Source of the DNA: Cryphonectria parasitica EP155
Lineage: Eukaryota; Ascomycota; Sordariomycetes; Diaporthales; Cryphonectriaceae
Direction of reading: 5' to 3'
DNA length: 64,000 nt
NCBI RefSeq assembly: GCF_011745365.1
Contig: NW_024468912.1
Coordinates: 1,550,001-1,614,000, forward strand
Part shown: positions 22,059 through 34,021 of the stretch, piece by piece
How positions within the stretch are numbered: position 1 is the first letter of the stretch
Layout of the letters: each line of letters opens with the position of its first letter
Notes under the pieces: generated by a model
The model's input: the letters and a program-made list of their open reading frames with translations, nothing else
Database searches by the model: none
Told to the model about the DNA's origin: nothing
Position numbers and translations under genes: made by a program

Positions 22059-24720
22059 TCAGTCATCATCGATCAAGATCGCTCCACTGTCACCCTCATC
22101 TACGACCACGACCGCATCGCCCTTCTTAGTCTCGGTGTCGGTCACCTTGGCTTTCTTAGCCTCTGGGAGGTCAGTTGCGTCGTCGAGTGGTCTCTTCAGA
22201 GGCTGGGCGTTGTCGTCGGCCGTCTTCTGCTTTCCATTAGGCTGGGACGTCACGGGTGGCTCTGCCTGAGACGCCTGTTGCTTGGGCTTCTTGGGTATGT
22301 CTGGCTTCTCGGTAGAGGGTCCTGTTACGGGCTTGTCGGGTTGCTCCTCCTTCCTGATAGGGGATTTAGCAGCTGTAAGTTACCTGAAGCATTGGAGATG
22401 ACTCACGGTGGTTGGACGTGCAGGACAACGTTAACGAACGGCTCTTCGTCGTCCTCATCGGTGACAGTAATGAAACTGTCAGATTTGATACCTGGTGGGT
22501 GGTTAGTAAAAATGATACATTTGCCGAAATGGAGGTTCGCATACCCATGTCGACCAGCTTCTTCGAAAGATTCTCGGTCTCGTCCGGGTCATATAAGATG
22601 CCAGCCTCAGTGCTGACAGCGATGTCTTTGTCACCATAGCCAAATTGAAGCCTGAGAAAATCTTCGACCAAGTCCTTGAGTGTCGCCCGAGACAAGTCGA
22701 CATGTGCGCTCGTCTGGAACACGCTGCAGACCGGACAATCCGGATTTGGCTCCCGTTGGCGATCGGCGGCGATGATGCGAGCGGGTACGGATTGTGTGAA
22801 TGGTGACAGAAAGACCTAGAAACACATGTGAGCAGGGAGAATACATTAGATGATATAGAAACTCACCTCCTTGACCTTGTTATACTCCCCCTTCAAGACC
22901 TTGAAGGCTTGAAGCACACAGAGACCAGCCACGATGGCATTGGTGGTGGCAATGGCCGGAATGATGTTCCCCGCCATCTGCTTAATGTCGAAACGAGACT
23001 TCCGCTCGATACCGAAAATGGTCGACCGGATATTTGCACTCGCCGCGACAAAGTCTAGAGTGTCTTCGTCGTCCTTGTCGAACTCAATCACAGGCGCAGG
23101 GCCCGAGCCATCATGTGCCTTCCTCAGCTCCAGCATGCGCTTGCTCAGCCGGTCTAAGCTGTCGTTGAAGACAACCAAGCTCTCCTCCAATGTCCACACC
23201 CTCTGACCCTCTTGTAATATGGCGTTCTTGTTTGCGAGCGCCTCCGTCGCCTGACTCATCACGATCTTGTAATCCAATGGCTGAGGTGGTTGTCTGGATT
23301 TCCACATGTCCTCCATGGAACGCAGACGCTCTATATCTGCCTTGAACACCTTGTCGAACAGCAGCTGCGGGAAATCCGCTGAACCGACGGACTCGCGGAT
23401 CTTCTTGAGAGCCTCTGATTCTTTTCTCAATTCCTCGATCTCTTCGGCATTGTCTTGATCGTCTGTGTGGTCGAAGGCGGCTCCGTCCTCGCTTGCGCCA
23501 AACATCTCACTACAGGTAAACAGTCAGTACAAGTCCAAAAAAAGGTTCTCGTCACGATATCATACTTCAACAAGTAGCTCTTGCCCCATACTATGCAATG
23601 GATGGGTTGGCTCGGCGTGCTTCTAATCGTACAGACGGGGAATGACTTCGGCGCGTCCTTCGGAGTACAGTCGTAGCAGGCCGTGACGCCCTTCTTGATC
23701 ACCTGAACCTGACCATTAAAGCCTGTGGTTCCGCTCTCAATCAAGGGCACATCGGCCGCCAGACACATCTTATTCACATGCCGCCGAGCGTCCATGTTGT
23801 CCAACGCGTTGAAAACGAGGTTGAAACCTCGGAACCAGTCGACATTGAACTGAGTCTCCTTGATATTCGCATGATGTGCTTCGATCTTGACTTTTGGATT
23901 GAACTTTTGCGCGGTCTCCTTGGCCACCTATTCCCCTTTGTCAGCGAATTCCCGATCAAGGCAGTACAACACGTCTCAACAATCGCATACCAGTGCTTTC
24001 GACTTCTTGATGTGCTCGTGGCGGAAGAGAAATTGTCTGTTGAGATTACTCAAGTCGATGGTATCGAGGTCGACAACGTGGATCTCGCCGAAGCCAAGTA
24101 GGACAATATTCTTGAGGAGCTCGCAGCCAATGCCACCGGCGCCAACCAACAAGACCCGAGACTGCAAAAAATTTAGTACAGTAGTCTTCAGAGATTGCGT
24201 AACGTGTTCGAGAGACGAGGAAGTGACCACGTGCTCCGTCGCGACGCTTAGAGTGAGGCCGAAGTCATCGAGTGACACCTGTGACTCCATTGCGATCGCA
24301 AACCAGATGATAACGGCGCAGGACCAAAGCAGCTCATGAGAGGTGTCGGCTCGTAGTAGGGGCAACTGGGGAGTGCACAAGGAGTGCGAGGCGAGAGGCA
24401 GGGAGGGTTGCACATACCTTCTTGACCTGAGAGTTCACAGCAGGTCCGACTGAACGCATATTAAACGTATCGCGAGTAGGCGCTGCATGTTGCCGTGGCA
24501 CAGGCGGCGCTCGGCCAGTAGCCGCGCCACCAGTTGGTGTAACTGGGACGGTGTGGGAAGAGACTGGTTGCGCGACGCCGCCACCGCCACCTAAGACAGG
24601 CTGCTGCTGCTGCTGTTCTTGTTGCACAACGGCAGCTTGTGCAGGTGGGGCCTGGACGACTGCAGGAGGAGGGACAGGCGTAGCGGAGGACGTGGGAGCT
24701 TCGCCCGTAGGAGCGCTCAT
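22059..24720 (-). CDS. uba2: SUMO-activating enzyme subunit Uba2 (E1 catalytic subunit)
   Basis: complement(join(22059..22353,22407..22491,22545..22815,22867..23509,23566..23927,23991..24161,24418..24720)), 709 aa; all seven phases close. With Aos1 it adenylates SUMO, takes it as a thioester and passes it to Ubc9, in the nucleus. Seen: ATP-binding [35 protein letters not shown], zinc pairs CYDC and CPVC, catalytic Cys in [20 protein letters not shown], a ubiquitin-like domain ([24 protein letters not shown]), and a C-terminal acidic/basic tail with KRP and KKAK signals ending in DDD. Unusual: about 80 residues of Pro/Ala/Gln-rich sequence before the usual start of the fold. The 256-nt first intron is open in one frame but is not coding. 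Confidence 0.92.
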
Positions 24721-25445
24721 GGTCGCGGTCCGCGCATCAACGCGCAAGTGTTCTTTCTCGGAAAGGGAAGCTCACTCTTCTTTTCGTCTGACGCTGGACA
24801 AGGCGTGGGTGTGTCGCGTGAGTTTGGCAGGTTTACGTGGCGGAGGGACTCGAGTAAAGGCGAGAAAAGCTGAACAGTGTCGATGGTCAGTCAAGCGACG
24901 GATATGATGTGAGAGCTCACCCAACAACGAGTTGCTGCGACTTACAACCACGAGTAGGATTACCGAGGCAGCTGGCAGGCAGGCTGGAAGATTTGGGGTG
25001 TGGGAGAGGTACGAGGTACTTACCAAAGTACTTTACGTAGGTGCGGGTCCAGCCTTGAGATCAGGTCCAGCTACCGTCCTGCAGACCCATTGGTGGCCCG
25101 TGCCACACCAGATCGGGTGCCAAACTCTTGCTGAGATCCAGGGCCACAGGGGCCGGCCCGGTCGTTGAAACGCTGACGTAACTCGCCCGCAAATCCCAAG
25201 CTTTCAGGCTCTACCAGCTGAAAAGAGCCCGGAGGCTTCAGGGACCACCAATAGGCCTTCGTCGATACACGCCAATCAGGATGTCCTACTGAAGAATATG
25301 CGCCAGTATTGCATATTCTAAATTTCGAACTAGCAAGTCTGTTTTATGTACATCCCGGTATCGTGATGAGAAGAAGTAGAAATAGAGATGATGATAAGGT
25401 TCAACATTAAGAGGGTCCAGGTCGATCAACAGTAGTAGATGCCCA
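24721..25445. other. Divergent promoter region (uba2 / queuosine salvage)
   Basis: 0.7 kb, no gene. Shared upstream DNA for two divergent housekeeping genes. Confidence 0.5.
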
Positions 25446-26971
25446 ATGCTTGGTTGGCTCCATTCTTGTGCGCCCCTGTCAAAGCTGTCCCTCCTCTCCA
25501 GACCCTCCCGAACAATCAACCTCATATCAAAGGCGTCCAGCACGAGACGCCAATGCTTTCAATCTCCATACCCTAGACCCTCATTTGTCCTGCCATTGAG
25601 ACACTGCAAGAGTAGTTCGGCCACAAGCAGCATCCCCAACATGTCAGACGATGAGGCCGACCCAGAACTCGTTGCCCTCCTACGGGCGCATTTTCTAGGA
25701 CAACCTGCCGCCGCTGCCGAGCCAGAGACTGGCGTGCTTGATGGCGTCGAGTATGTCTACGACAACGCTATCGACGTTGCGCTGGACATGTGGTCCTGCA
25801 AGACAGCCGCCAATTCCATCTACCGACAGATGCAGGAAAAGTCTTATTCGACGGCGACATGGTCCGAGCACGAGCTTCATCCCAAGAGCAAAGACGAGGC
25901 CACCGTGAACTTCATCTTCACCATGGACCTGCTGAATTTCTCGTTTTGGTCCGAGCTGCCTGAGGACAAGAGGTTTGCTATCTCGTATAGAGGCAAGACG
26001 TGGACAGGGTACTGGAGCCTTGTGGCGGCGCTGCAGAGGGCCATTGATGAAGGTTAGTTTGCAGCCCGCCGGTTACATGCATACGACACCCCTTCTCTAG
26101 CTGTGAGACTCTTGGTCTTCCTTGGCTAGCCGCTGACAAGCTCAACTTTCCCAGATATCCCCATCACGGACCCGCATTTTTGGCAGGACGAGAATGAGTG
26201 CACGCTGGAAAAGTTGAGACATGTCTTCCGGTCATCTACAGATGAGGAGATACCCCTCCTCGAACGTCGTCTGGAGTGTTTGCGCGAAGCTGGAAAGATT
26301 CTCTACGAAGTAGGTTGTCCCTTTACCATGAGGGCTCCATCAGCCACTAACCGAATTCCCCCCCTGGCAGAAATACTCCTGCAGGTTCACAAACTGCATC
26401 GACGCAGCCAATGGCTCAGCTGCAGGTCTCGTCAACCTATTGGCAGAAGACTTCTCCTGCTTCCGGGATGAATACCGGTGGAAGGGGAGGAAGAAACCCA
26501 TTCGCTTCCTCAAGCGAGCCCAGATCCTGGTCGCGGACCTGTGGGCGTGCTTCCAGGGCGAGAGCTACGGCGCGTTCCGGGACATTGGCAAGATTACCAT
26601 GTTTGCAGACTACAGGGTGCCGCAAATCTTGAGCACGATGGGATGCATCTCATATAGCCCCCCGCTCATGACGGCTATAAAGGAGAAGGCGATGATTCAG
26701 AGCGGTGGCACCTGGGAGATGCAAGTGAGAGGTGAGCTTCCGATGTTCCTTTCGACCGCCTTTTTTCAGTGGGCGATTCTTGCTGACAGACAGTGTAGCT
26801 TGTAGTATCTGGTGTGTGGAATTGATCAGACGAGAGATCAAACGGAATCATCCTGATGTCGAGATTAATGCCATCTTGATTGACTTTTTCCTGTACGATC
26901 TAATGAAGGAGCTGGAGGCGAAGGGGCAGGAAACACTTCCGCATCATCGGACGAGGAGCATTTGGTACTGA
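25446..26971 (+). CDS. Queuosine salvage protein (Qng1/DUF2419, queuosine nucleosidase)
   Basis: join(25446..26052,26155..26309,26371..26731,26799..26971): 431 aa from 25446, or 366 aa from the in-frame ATG at 25641 (MSDDEADPEL). The family releases queuine from queuosine nucleosides so that it can be reinserted into tRNA. Seen: LLNFSFWSE with the aromatic box, YRGKTWTGYWSLVAAL, then FRDIGKITMFADYRVPQIL and DVEINAILIDFFLYDL, all typical of C9orf64/DUF2419. The shorter form matches the usual family length. The extra 65 residues are rich in Arg, Ser and Pro with almost no acidic residues, like a mitochondrial presequence. The three introns close in phase. Confidence 0.88.
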
Positions 26972-27292
26972 GCCAGTGCTGAACTCAAGAGGCTAGAAAA
27001 AGTGTATTCTCACTAATTTGCGCAATGACCAAATCTTTTGCTTCACGGTCAGATAGAGGCCGTCCTGAGATTACCCCTTGTACCTGACCAGACCATTATG
27101 CAAAGCAAATCTTCTCAACAAACTCCTTACACTCCAAAAAAAAAAAAAGCCCTCCATTTGTGTGTCGCACAGCATAGTTTACTGTCGACCCCAAGTCTTC
27201 TTTTTGATATTTGAAAGACTGCTAAACTGGTGACGCCGAGTCGAAAACCCCTGGACTGTTCGTCATGGTGACAAATCCGCGCATCTCCACCC
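26972..27292. other. Intergenic, convergent gene ends
   Basis: 0.3 kb between convergent 3' ends, with an A tract near 27137-27149. Nothing else seen. Confidence 0.5.
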
Positions 27293-27980
27293 TCAAATGC
27301 TACCAATAGCAGTCGATTCCATTAGCCGATCCATCGCAGACCTCTCCATGTCACCATTGCCATCCTGCTCCTTCTTCAAGAGGACCGCGAGAACCTCGAT
27401 TGGTGGGTTCAAGCCGAGCTTCTCGGCGCGGTACCAGCGTTTCGTTCGCGGAATACCGGTGCAGGGCTAGCAAAACGTTAGTATCCAGTTTCAAGCCTCC
27501 CATGATCCCAACAAGCCATGCAAAGTTGGTGGTGAAACAGTAAGTGTGCAAACTGACCCCATACTGCGAACTAATGTCGAAATACCGCAGTACTTTCTCT
27601 GACAAGCTCAGATCCTCCTGATGCACCCTCTTCGCGATTCGCGCATCCTCGACCCCCTCCCAATATTTCTTGATCTGCCGGTTGGAGACCTTTTCCGCTC
27701 GCGCTTCAACCTCAGGCTTCTCCTCTTTGGCAACTGCCTCCTCGTGTGCCTTCTCTTCCGGCAACACCTCGAGTGCTTCCTCTTCTTCTCCCTCCGTTAC
27801 GGGCTCGATGATAACCTTCTTCGACAGGCCACCCGAAGGGAGTGCAGCAGCAGCAGCCGCCTCTTTGGCGCTGGTCTTAGCAGCGCCAGTCTTTGTAACT
27901 TTGTTGTTGAAGCTGAGAGTAGACTGTTTGCCGTGCCCCTTTGCGGCGGCACTGCGGGTGGATCTGCGGGTTGCTGGCAT
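27293..27980 (-). CDS. POLD4: DNA polymerase delta small subunit (POLD4/Cdm1 type)
   Basis: complement(join(27293..27466,27558..27980)), 198 aa. It stabilises the replicative polymerase delta holoenzyme in the nucleus. The C-terminal POLD4 core is clear: RQIKKYWEGVEDARIAKRVH, EKVLRYFDISSQYG, then across the intron (GTCAGT donor) PCTGIPRTKRWYRAEKLGL, NPPIEVLAVLLKKE. The N-terminus is basic and disordered, with KQSTLSFNN near residue 20, which resembles a PCNA-interacting (PIP-box) motif of the QSTL type. An acidic stretch follows. Start ATG at 27980 (MPATRRSTR). The upstream open frame has no good ATG context. Confidence 0.88.
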
Positions 27981-28996
27981 CGTGACTTGAGAGCGTGATG
28001 ACGTCGACGAGGAAATGTGGGTCGAAAGTTCAGCTGAGATTAATTGATATGAATGTGGCCTTTGGCTTGTAGGAGAAATGATGGAAGTTGTGTTCGTGGT
28101 TAAAGGTGTAAGAAGACGGTGTGAGATGTAAGTGTGGTTGAGAATGTGATTGGGATGTGTTTGAGGTCGAAGTTTGAGTTGAGTTGGAGAGCCAGGCATC
28201 ACCGTAGCTCGGCAACGTACTGGCGCGGAATTGACACGCTAGCACATGACTTGACTTAAGAGGAAGTCACCCCCTCCCCTTTGAGCCTCCCTTCCTCTCA
28301 ACGTCCCAAAATCAGAAAAACAAGCCAGGACTTGGGCAAATTCAAGTCACGTTGCTCCCCAGATAATTTGCGCATGCCTTACATATTGGATTGAGACGTT
28401 TTCTGGGCTATGAGAGGTGGTTGGTTTTGAGGGCTCCTGGATCTGAAGGCTATGCTTGAAAGCGTTCCCGAATCAGCTGCATCAAGAAAAGAAAAGAAAA
28501 AAATCTTTTGGAACACAGACAATAGAGAAATAAATTGTTTCAGTTTCTCTTCTCATTTCTCCCATCGTTCAGTCATTGCCAGCAGATCACTTCTGTGACC
28601 TTTTGGATCTGGCCCTGGAGTATCGCGGGACTCTCTGCCCACGTTGCTGAGACAAATGTCCTGCTTCACCTGGCTCATTTGTGGTATCCGAAGACACATT
28701 CTCATTCGTGTGCACTATGCAGCACAATACCTCTTTGCAACTGAGAAGTTGTCCCAGTCCGCAATGAACCTCTGTCTGACCTGGGAAAAGTGAGCTTGGC
28801 ATGCTGGCACTTGCCGTCCATCTGTATTGTAGAGATCCCAGACGCCACACGCCGTGCTGATGTGCATCAGATAGCTCAGCAAATCTCATTGGTGCACCGC
28901 CGAGAGCAGTGGAATAGAACGAGGCCACGTCCACATAAAAGGACCGTTGCCATACTCCGACACCAAGAGCGAGCAGATTGTATCGTCATTCTGCTG
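27981..28996. other. Intergenic between ski8 3' end and POLD4 promoter
   Basis: 1 kb. Frames up to 115 codons exist on the minus strand but show no domain, and one is antisense to nothing known. Regarded as non-coding. Confidence 0.45.
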
Positions 28997-30189
28997 CTAT
29001 AGGGACTTTCCACCCTCTCGGTAAAACGTAAGGCTTCGATTCGCCCCCGCCGTGCAGAACATCTCGCCCTGATGATCTCCCTTTCTGGGCAACCACCGTA
29101 CACTCCACAGAATCTTGTCTGTCTCACTATGCGTGGCGACACACACGCCCCGATCGATCGACCACACGCGCACCTTGCCATCCGTGGACCCTGACAGCAG
29201 GTACTCGCCCGTGTCAGACCAATCCAGGGAGGTAATCCAGGCCGAGGATTCAGAACCTGTTCGCAAGATGCCAACGTGCTCGCCTGTCCGGACGTCGTAG
29301 ATCGCGATCACGCCCGCGTCGCCGGCAGCTGCAAGGCGTGAGTTGCCGGGGGAGAAGGCGACTGCCCGAACAGGCTTTGCGAGGCCTAGGCAGACGCGTC
29401 AGCAGCTCTTCCTTCTTTCAGTCCACACCAAACCGTGCGCGAGTAGGAAACTTACCCGATAGGGAGTACTTAAGGTGCCCGACCTCGTTGCTAAAGACAT
29501 ACACACTCCCGTCATGGTGCCCACTGGCCGTCAGCTTCCCATCGGGACTCAGGTCCACACACAGCCCAAAGCTGCCCGCTCCGGCACCTCCAGTCTCGTA
29601 GGTCTGCACAACACTCTTGCTCTCCAGGTCCCACACATATATGCGTCCATCGTGCGCTGTGCAAGCGAGATATTTCTCCTGGCTGTCGAGCGCAACGGCC
29701 CAGACGTCGCCACCGCCACGGGCCTTGGCTTCCGCGGGCGAGATCTCAAAGTCTAGCGACCAGTCGCCGGTGGTGGCATCGCACCGCCAAATTTTGATGT
29801 CTCCACCGAAGCCGACGCTGGCTGCGAGCCGACCGTCGCCGCCGCGGGGGGATGTTGCGATGTGATGGGTGCCGAGTTTGTGAGCAGTCAGGGATTGGGA
29901 GATCGGAAAGGTGCCGCTGGGGTCTGTCGTGCGATGGATGTTGATTGTGGAGGAGCCGCTGCCGGTAAGAAGGGCGGTGGACGTTGCGGCTAAGGAGAAA
30001 ATGTCGGTCGTGTGGGCTGTAAATCCAGGTTTAGCGACGCGCTCGTGGATGCGAAGGTTGGCGGGGTAGTTGGCAGGGCTGGAGAAACATACCGTTGTCC
30101 ACCGTGTGGGTGGTGAGGTATTGTTTCGACTACAATAGGTGTCAGCTGAGTATAATGAAATTTAATAGTTGTGGAGAGTTTCTCACCAT
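28997..30189 (-). CDS. ski8: Ski8/Wdr61-type WD40 protein
   Basis: complement(join(28997..29385,29456..30016,30093..30129,30187..30189)), 329 aa. WD40 adaptor of the SKI complex that feeds RNA to the cytoplasmic exosome; in fungi it also acts in meiotic recombination. The N-terminus MSKQYLTTHTVDN|AHTTDIFSLAAT is produced only if the first coding exon is the ATG alone (30187-30189) followed by a GTGAGA donor. WD repeats are visible: GGDIKIWRC, VWAVALDSQEKYLACTAHDG, GLCVDLSPDGKLTASGHHDG, VRAVAFSPGNSRLAAAGDAG, WITSLDWSDTGEYLLSGSTDG with KVRVWS, then the Ski8-specific end ANRSLTFYREG. Length is normal for the family. Confidence 0.9.
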
Positions 30190-31108
30190 TGTCACCGATC
30201 CATGTGTGAGTTGGTGGTGAGGACAACTGTGGGAGGTTGTTCAAGTTGATGGTCTGGGGAAGCTCTTAGGTTGGTGGGGTTCAGGCTAGGCGTGATGTAA
30301 GAGAGCTGATATCTGCCACAGAGCTCTGTGCTTGTATGAACGTTGCAGATAATTTGGCAGGGACTTAACTTTGGCCAATGCGCCGAAAGAGAGGTTCTGT
30401 CTTGCTCAAATTTCTATGGGAAAGCATTTATTAATGTTTTGTGGCCTAACAAACAGATTTTACAATGCAATTAGGCTCTGATGGTTGCATCATGGAATTC
30501 TCCAAGCGGGTCAGTCCCTTGCACTGACATGTGCACCTGTCATTGTTTTGTTCTCCTACTAAACTTAAGATGGAGCTTTGGCAGTTCGCATACAATGTCA
30601 TGATGCCTAAAAGTCTGGAAAGACGTTTGCTACGTTGCTTGGGGATTTTCCTACTGACCAAACAATTTGTCTGTACAAAATAGTCTATCCCTCACGTGCG
30701 CTGATTCTCGTCCAACATGGCCGGTACACGATAATGATCAAGTCTGACTTGAATATGACATTTCTTGTCCATGGCTGCGATATCTCCAATATATGGATGT
30801 CATTTTAGACTTCAAGTCCAAAATTAGCTCCCATAGAGCCCAATACCATCCCCTCTCATGGCAATTTGACCGTCCACGGGTGCCCGGGGAACGGTTCACA
30901 CTTTTTCTGGGGCCTCTGTGATCATGCGTTGCGACTCGCTTGCGCTCTTCACTGATCTAGCAACAAAGTGTCGGGTGTACCGGACAAGCGAGGCCCTCTT
31001 CCATAGCCCAAAGCCTTTTTGATTTCGAATGACTGTATGTTCCATGCCTCTACCGAGCGGCCCCTCCGCATCGTCGTATGTTTTGTTCAAATCCCTTGAG
31101 GAACTTGT
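30190..31108. other. Intergenic, AT-richer
   Basis: 0.9 kb between ski8 and the mitochondrial L32 gene (tandem, minus strand). Short frames only; nothing recognised. Confidence 0.5.
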
Positions 31109-31606
31109 TCACTCTTTGCCGTCCTTCTTATCGATTGTTGTTTGCGCCTTCTTTCCCGTGCTCTGGCCAGGCTTGGTCATCATGCTCGCAAACTCTGTGA
31201 CAAGTGTCAGTGCTACAAAATTCCTGAGATGCCTGGAGTGGTCCTTACTCTTAGCACAGTTTGGGCAGAGAACGTGCATCCGCTTGGGATGGCCACACAC
31301 AGAACATCGACATAACGACGTGACATCCTTCAAGGCCTTTCCTGCCATCTGCCTATGTCTCTTCTTAGAGTGTGACACCTTCTTCTTTGGTACTGCCTTC
31401 AGCAAGCCATCCCATATGTCTTCCCATGAGGGGAGCGAAGGAAGGTTTAGTGATATCGCTGGTACTGCTATGGAGAGTCGGGGGAGAAGTGGTATTGATA
31501 GCTGTCTTATGCGGAGAGAGGCGAATCTGAAGGAGAAAGGTGTCGTCGAGGCGGAGAGTCGTGGGATGATGGAGGCTGTCCGCGAGGGCAGCATTGCAGT
31601 AGCCAT
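31109..31606 (-). CDS. MRPL32: Mitochondrial large-subunit ribosomal protein bL32m
   Basis: complement(join(31109..31194,31249..31606)), 147 aa. Component of the mitochondrial 54S subunit. The first ~70 residues are Arg/Ser-rich with few acidic residues, a matrix presequence. The mature part starts near AVPKKKVSHSKKRHRQMAGK, the bL32 hallmark, followed by zinc-binding cysteines in CRCSVCGHPKRMHVLCPNCAK. The 54-nt intron (GTAAGG donor) interrupts just after the second Cys pair; the short second exon adds a basic tail. Start chosen at 31606 (MATAMLPSRT); the GTG upstream is not used. It shares an upstream region with divergent cdc10. Confidence 0.9.
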   Translation of the reverse strand: MATAMLPSRTASIIPRLSASTTPFSFRFASLRIRQLSIPLLPRLSIAVPAISLNLPSLPSWEDIWDGLLKAVPKKKVSHSKKRHRQMAGKALKDVTSLCRCSVCGHPKRMHVLCPNCAKSKDHSRHLRNFVALTLVTEFASMMTKPGQSTGKKAQTTIDKKDGKE

Positions 31607-32300
31607 TTTCGTCGCCCCTAGCACCGGCCTGCTCGTACTTCCAAAAGATATAAGTCTAGCTTCTATTTTCGTTGCAATATGCGGGAGAGACTTCGGAAGG
31701 TAGCGCCGACAATCGGTGATGGAGGGGGAGAGTGTGGTTGTGGATCGCGTTCAGAGATGCTATCGCGAAGATCTTGAAGTTGAGGTGGTTTGGTTTCCAG
31801 AAAAATCACTAGCGCGAATTGCAGCTCCCCAGAGACGCAGGGGTAAGTTGCTTGCTGAGTAGTACCCAGGTACCCGCGACGCCTGCCGGGCTGGGGTTGA
31901 AGGGTCATGGCCTGAGCTTCTACCCCAAGCAGTATGTGGAGTAGGGACCATGCGCTAATTGGCTGAAGTGGGTGGCCCCCTTTCCACCCTGCTGCGAAGC
32001 TGCAAGCCGGCGACCCCTTTCCACTCTCTTCCCCCCCAGCAAGGCGGAAATTGTCATTTGGGCAAGCAATCAATCCCTCTGCAGCGCTCGAGCAGTCACG
32101 GCAAAGGAGATCACCAGCGAAGCAATCTTGAATCACACACTTCTCCCACCTTCACTCGTTCTTCGCACCCATTTTCCCCCTTCTTCCATTCCATGATTTC
32201 CAACTCACAGGTCTCAACAACCCGAGCACCACACTCTCTTCATCATTTATTTGATTTGCCTTCCTTTTACGTTCAATTCTAGCCTTTTCTGTATACGACC
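31607..32300. other. Divergent promoter region (MRPL32 / cdc10)
   Basis: 0.7 kb, no gene. The cdc10-proximal part is CT-rich (about 32000-32280), typical of a highly expressed fungal gene leader. Confidence 0.5.
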
Positions 32301-33498
32301 ATGGCGACCGTTGCTCCCGCGACCGTTTACCCCCAGAGCCACGTCGGTTTCGACAGCATCACCAGCCAGATCGAGCGCAAGCTCTTGAAGCGTGGTTTCC
32401 AGTTCAATGTAATCTGCGTCGGTAAGTCTATACTTGTTTACTGAGCGCCAAGGGCCCTCGAATCATGTCGGGTCGTTCAATTGAGTCGTTGACTGACGTG
32501 TTTCGTGTCCCTCAACCACAGGCCAGACTGGTCTCGGAAAGTCGACCCTCATCAACACCATCTTCGCGTCCCACCTCATCGAGTCCAAGGGTCGTCTCGT
32601 GCCTGACGAGGTCATCCGCTCCACCACTGAGATTCACCCCGTTTCCCACATTATCGAGGAGAATGGCGTCCGCCTCAGGCTCAACATTGTCGACACCCCT
32701 GGCTACGGTGATCTGATCAACAACGACCGCTGCTGGGACCCTATTGTCAAGTACATCAAGGACCAACACTCCGCCTACCTGCGAAAGGAGCTCACTGCCG
32801 CCCGTGACAAGTACATTCAGGACACCCGCATCCACTGCTGCCTGTTTTTCATCCAGCCCACCGGCCACTCCCTGAAGCCCATCGACATTGTGGTGCTCAA
32901 GAAGCTGTCGGATGTGGTCAACGTCGTGCCTGTCATCGCCAAGGCCGACACCCTGACCATGGATGAGCGCCAGGCCTTCAAGGAGCGCATCAAGGAGGAG
33001 TTCGCGTTCCACAACCTGAAGATGTTCCCTTATGACAACGACGAGTTTGACGAGGAGGAGCGTGCCCTGAACAACCAGATCAAGGTACGTGCACCCCCCT
33101 CCCCTCCACCCCCCGGCCGGGTGTAAGTCACGCTTATTTAGATCATGACTAATACCTGTTTGTAGAACCTTGTCCCCTTCGCCGTCGTCGGGTCCGAGAA
33201 GTCGATCATTGTGAACGGCAAGCAGGTCCGGGGTCGTCAGAACCGGTGGGGTGTGATCAATGTTGAGGACGAGAACCACTGCGAGTTCGTCTACCTGCGC
33301 AACTTCCTGCTCCGAACACATCTGCAGGACCTCATCGAGACAACGTCCCAGAACCACTACGAGGGCTTCCGTTCTAAGCAGCTGCTGGCACTGAAGGAGG
33401 GCAGCGCACAGGGCCACAGCAGCAGCAGACCGATCAGCCCTGCCGCGGAACGCGAGATGAGCCGAAGCTCTCAGCGTATGACTATGAACGGCTACTAG
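32301..33498 (+). CDS. cdc10: Septin Cdc10 (AspD type)
   Basis: join(32301..32421,32522..33084,33166..33498), 338 aa. A core septin of the hetero-octamer that forms filaments at septa and hyphal branches. Seen: polybasic SQIERKLLKRGFQFN, P-loop GQTGLGKSTL (split by the first intron), switch DTPGYGD, AKAD, and the septin-unique segment with RGRQNRWGVINVEDENHC and FLLRTHLQDLIETTSQNHYE. There is no C-terminal coiled coil, which fits the Cdc10 class. The Ser-rich tail is short. The full match to Cdc10-type N-terminus (VGFDSITSQIE) fixes the subgroup. A large open frame on the opposite strand is a shadow. Confidence 0.93.
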
Positions 33499-34021
33499 GA
33501 GGAGCCATTCAGGAAGCGCACGATCGACGAGAACGTAAAGGCGACCTTTGCTGGCCTGTGAAGACTGGAAACTGGGTTGACGCAAATGCGCGCACGCAAG
33601 CGGCAGACAGACAGGCCTCTCTCTTCTGTTTGTGATGATGCAGACGCGGTGGTGCCTCTGGTCTAACTCCTTTCTGTCTTGACCCTCCTGCGTCAAGAAA
33701 AGGTGGTTTCGCGCACATGGGACCAACGTATTTCCCACGGACTGGACTATTACGCTTATTCTCTTTTAGTATTCTCGGGTCTTTCTTTTCTATCTTTTCT
33801 TCCCATTCTTAATCTTCAGCCCTTCGGCACTCTAATTAGAGTCTAGTCTTGATACCTGCCGGAATACATATGAAATTGATCACCGAACCAGTCTTCAAAC
33901 TGTGGTGTATAACCGTAAATGGTGATGTTCATCTGGGTATCATCCGAGGTCATCAATTTTCTTTGTTCCCTAAATAATTGATACCTCCATAACAAGTCCT
34001 TCCGCGATTTTGGGAACCATT
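33499..34021. other. Intergenic, convergent gene ends
   Basis: 0.5 kb, T-rich, between cdc10 and guanylate kinase 3' ends. It presumably holds both 3' UTRs. Confidence 0.5.

Noticed and set aside
23976..24413. 145-codon frame seeming to add an N-terminus to Uba2
   Set aside because: It lies in the first intron: the TTTTTGCAG acceptor at 24162 and the GTATGTG donor at 24417 give a better protein.
28587..28934. 115-codon minus-strand frame beside ski8
   Set aside because: No domain or intron context; looks like 3' UTR-adjacent noise.
32512..33738. 408-codon frame on the minus strand
   Set aside because: Shadow of the septin gene in the opposite strand; no recognisable domains.
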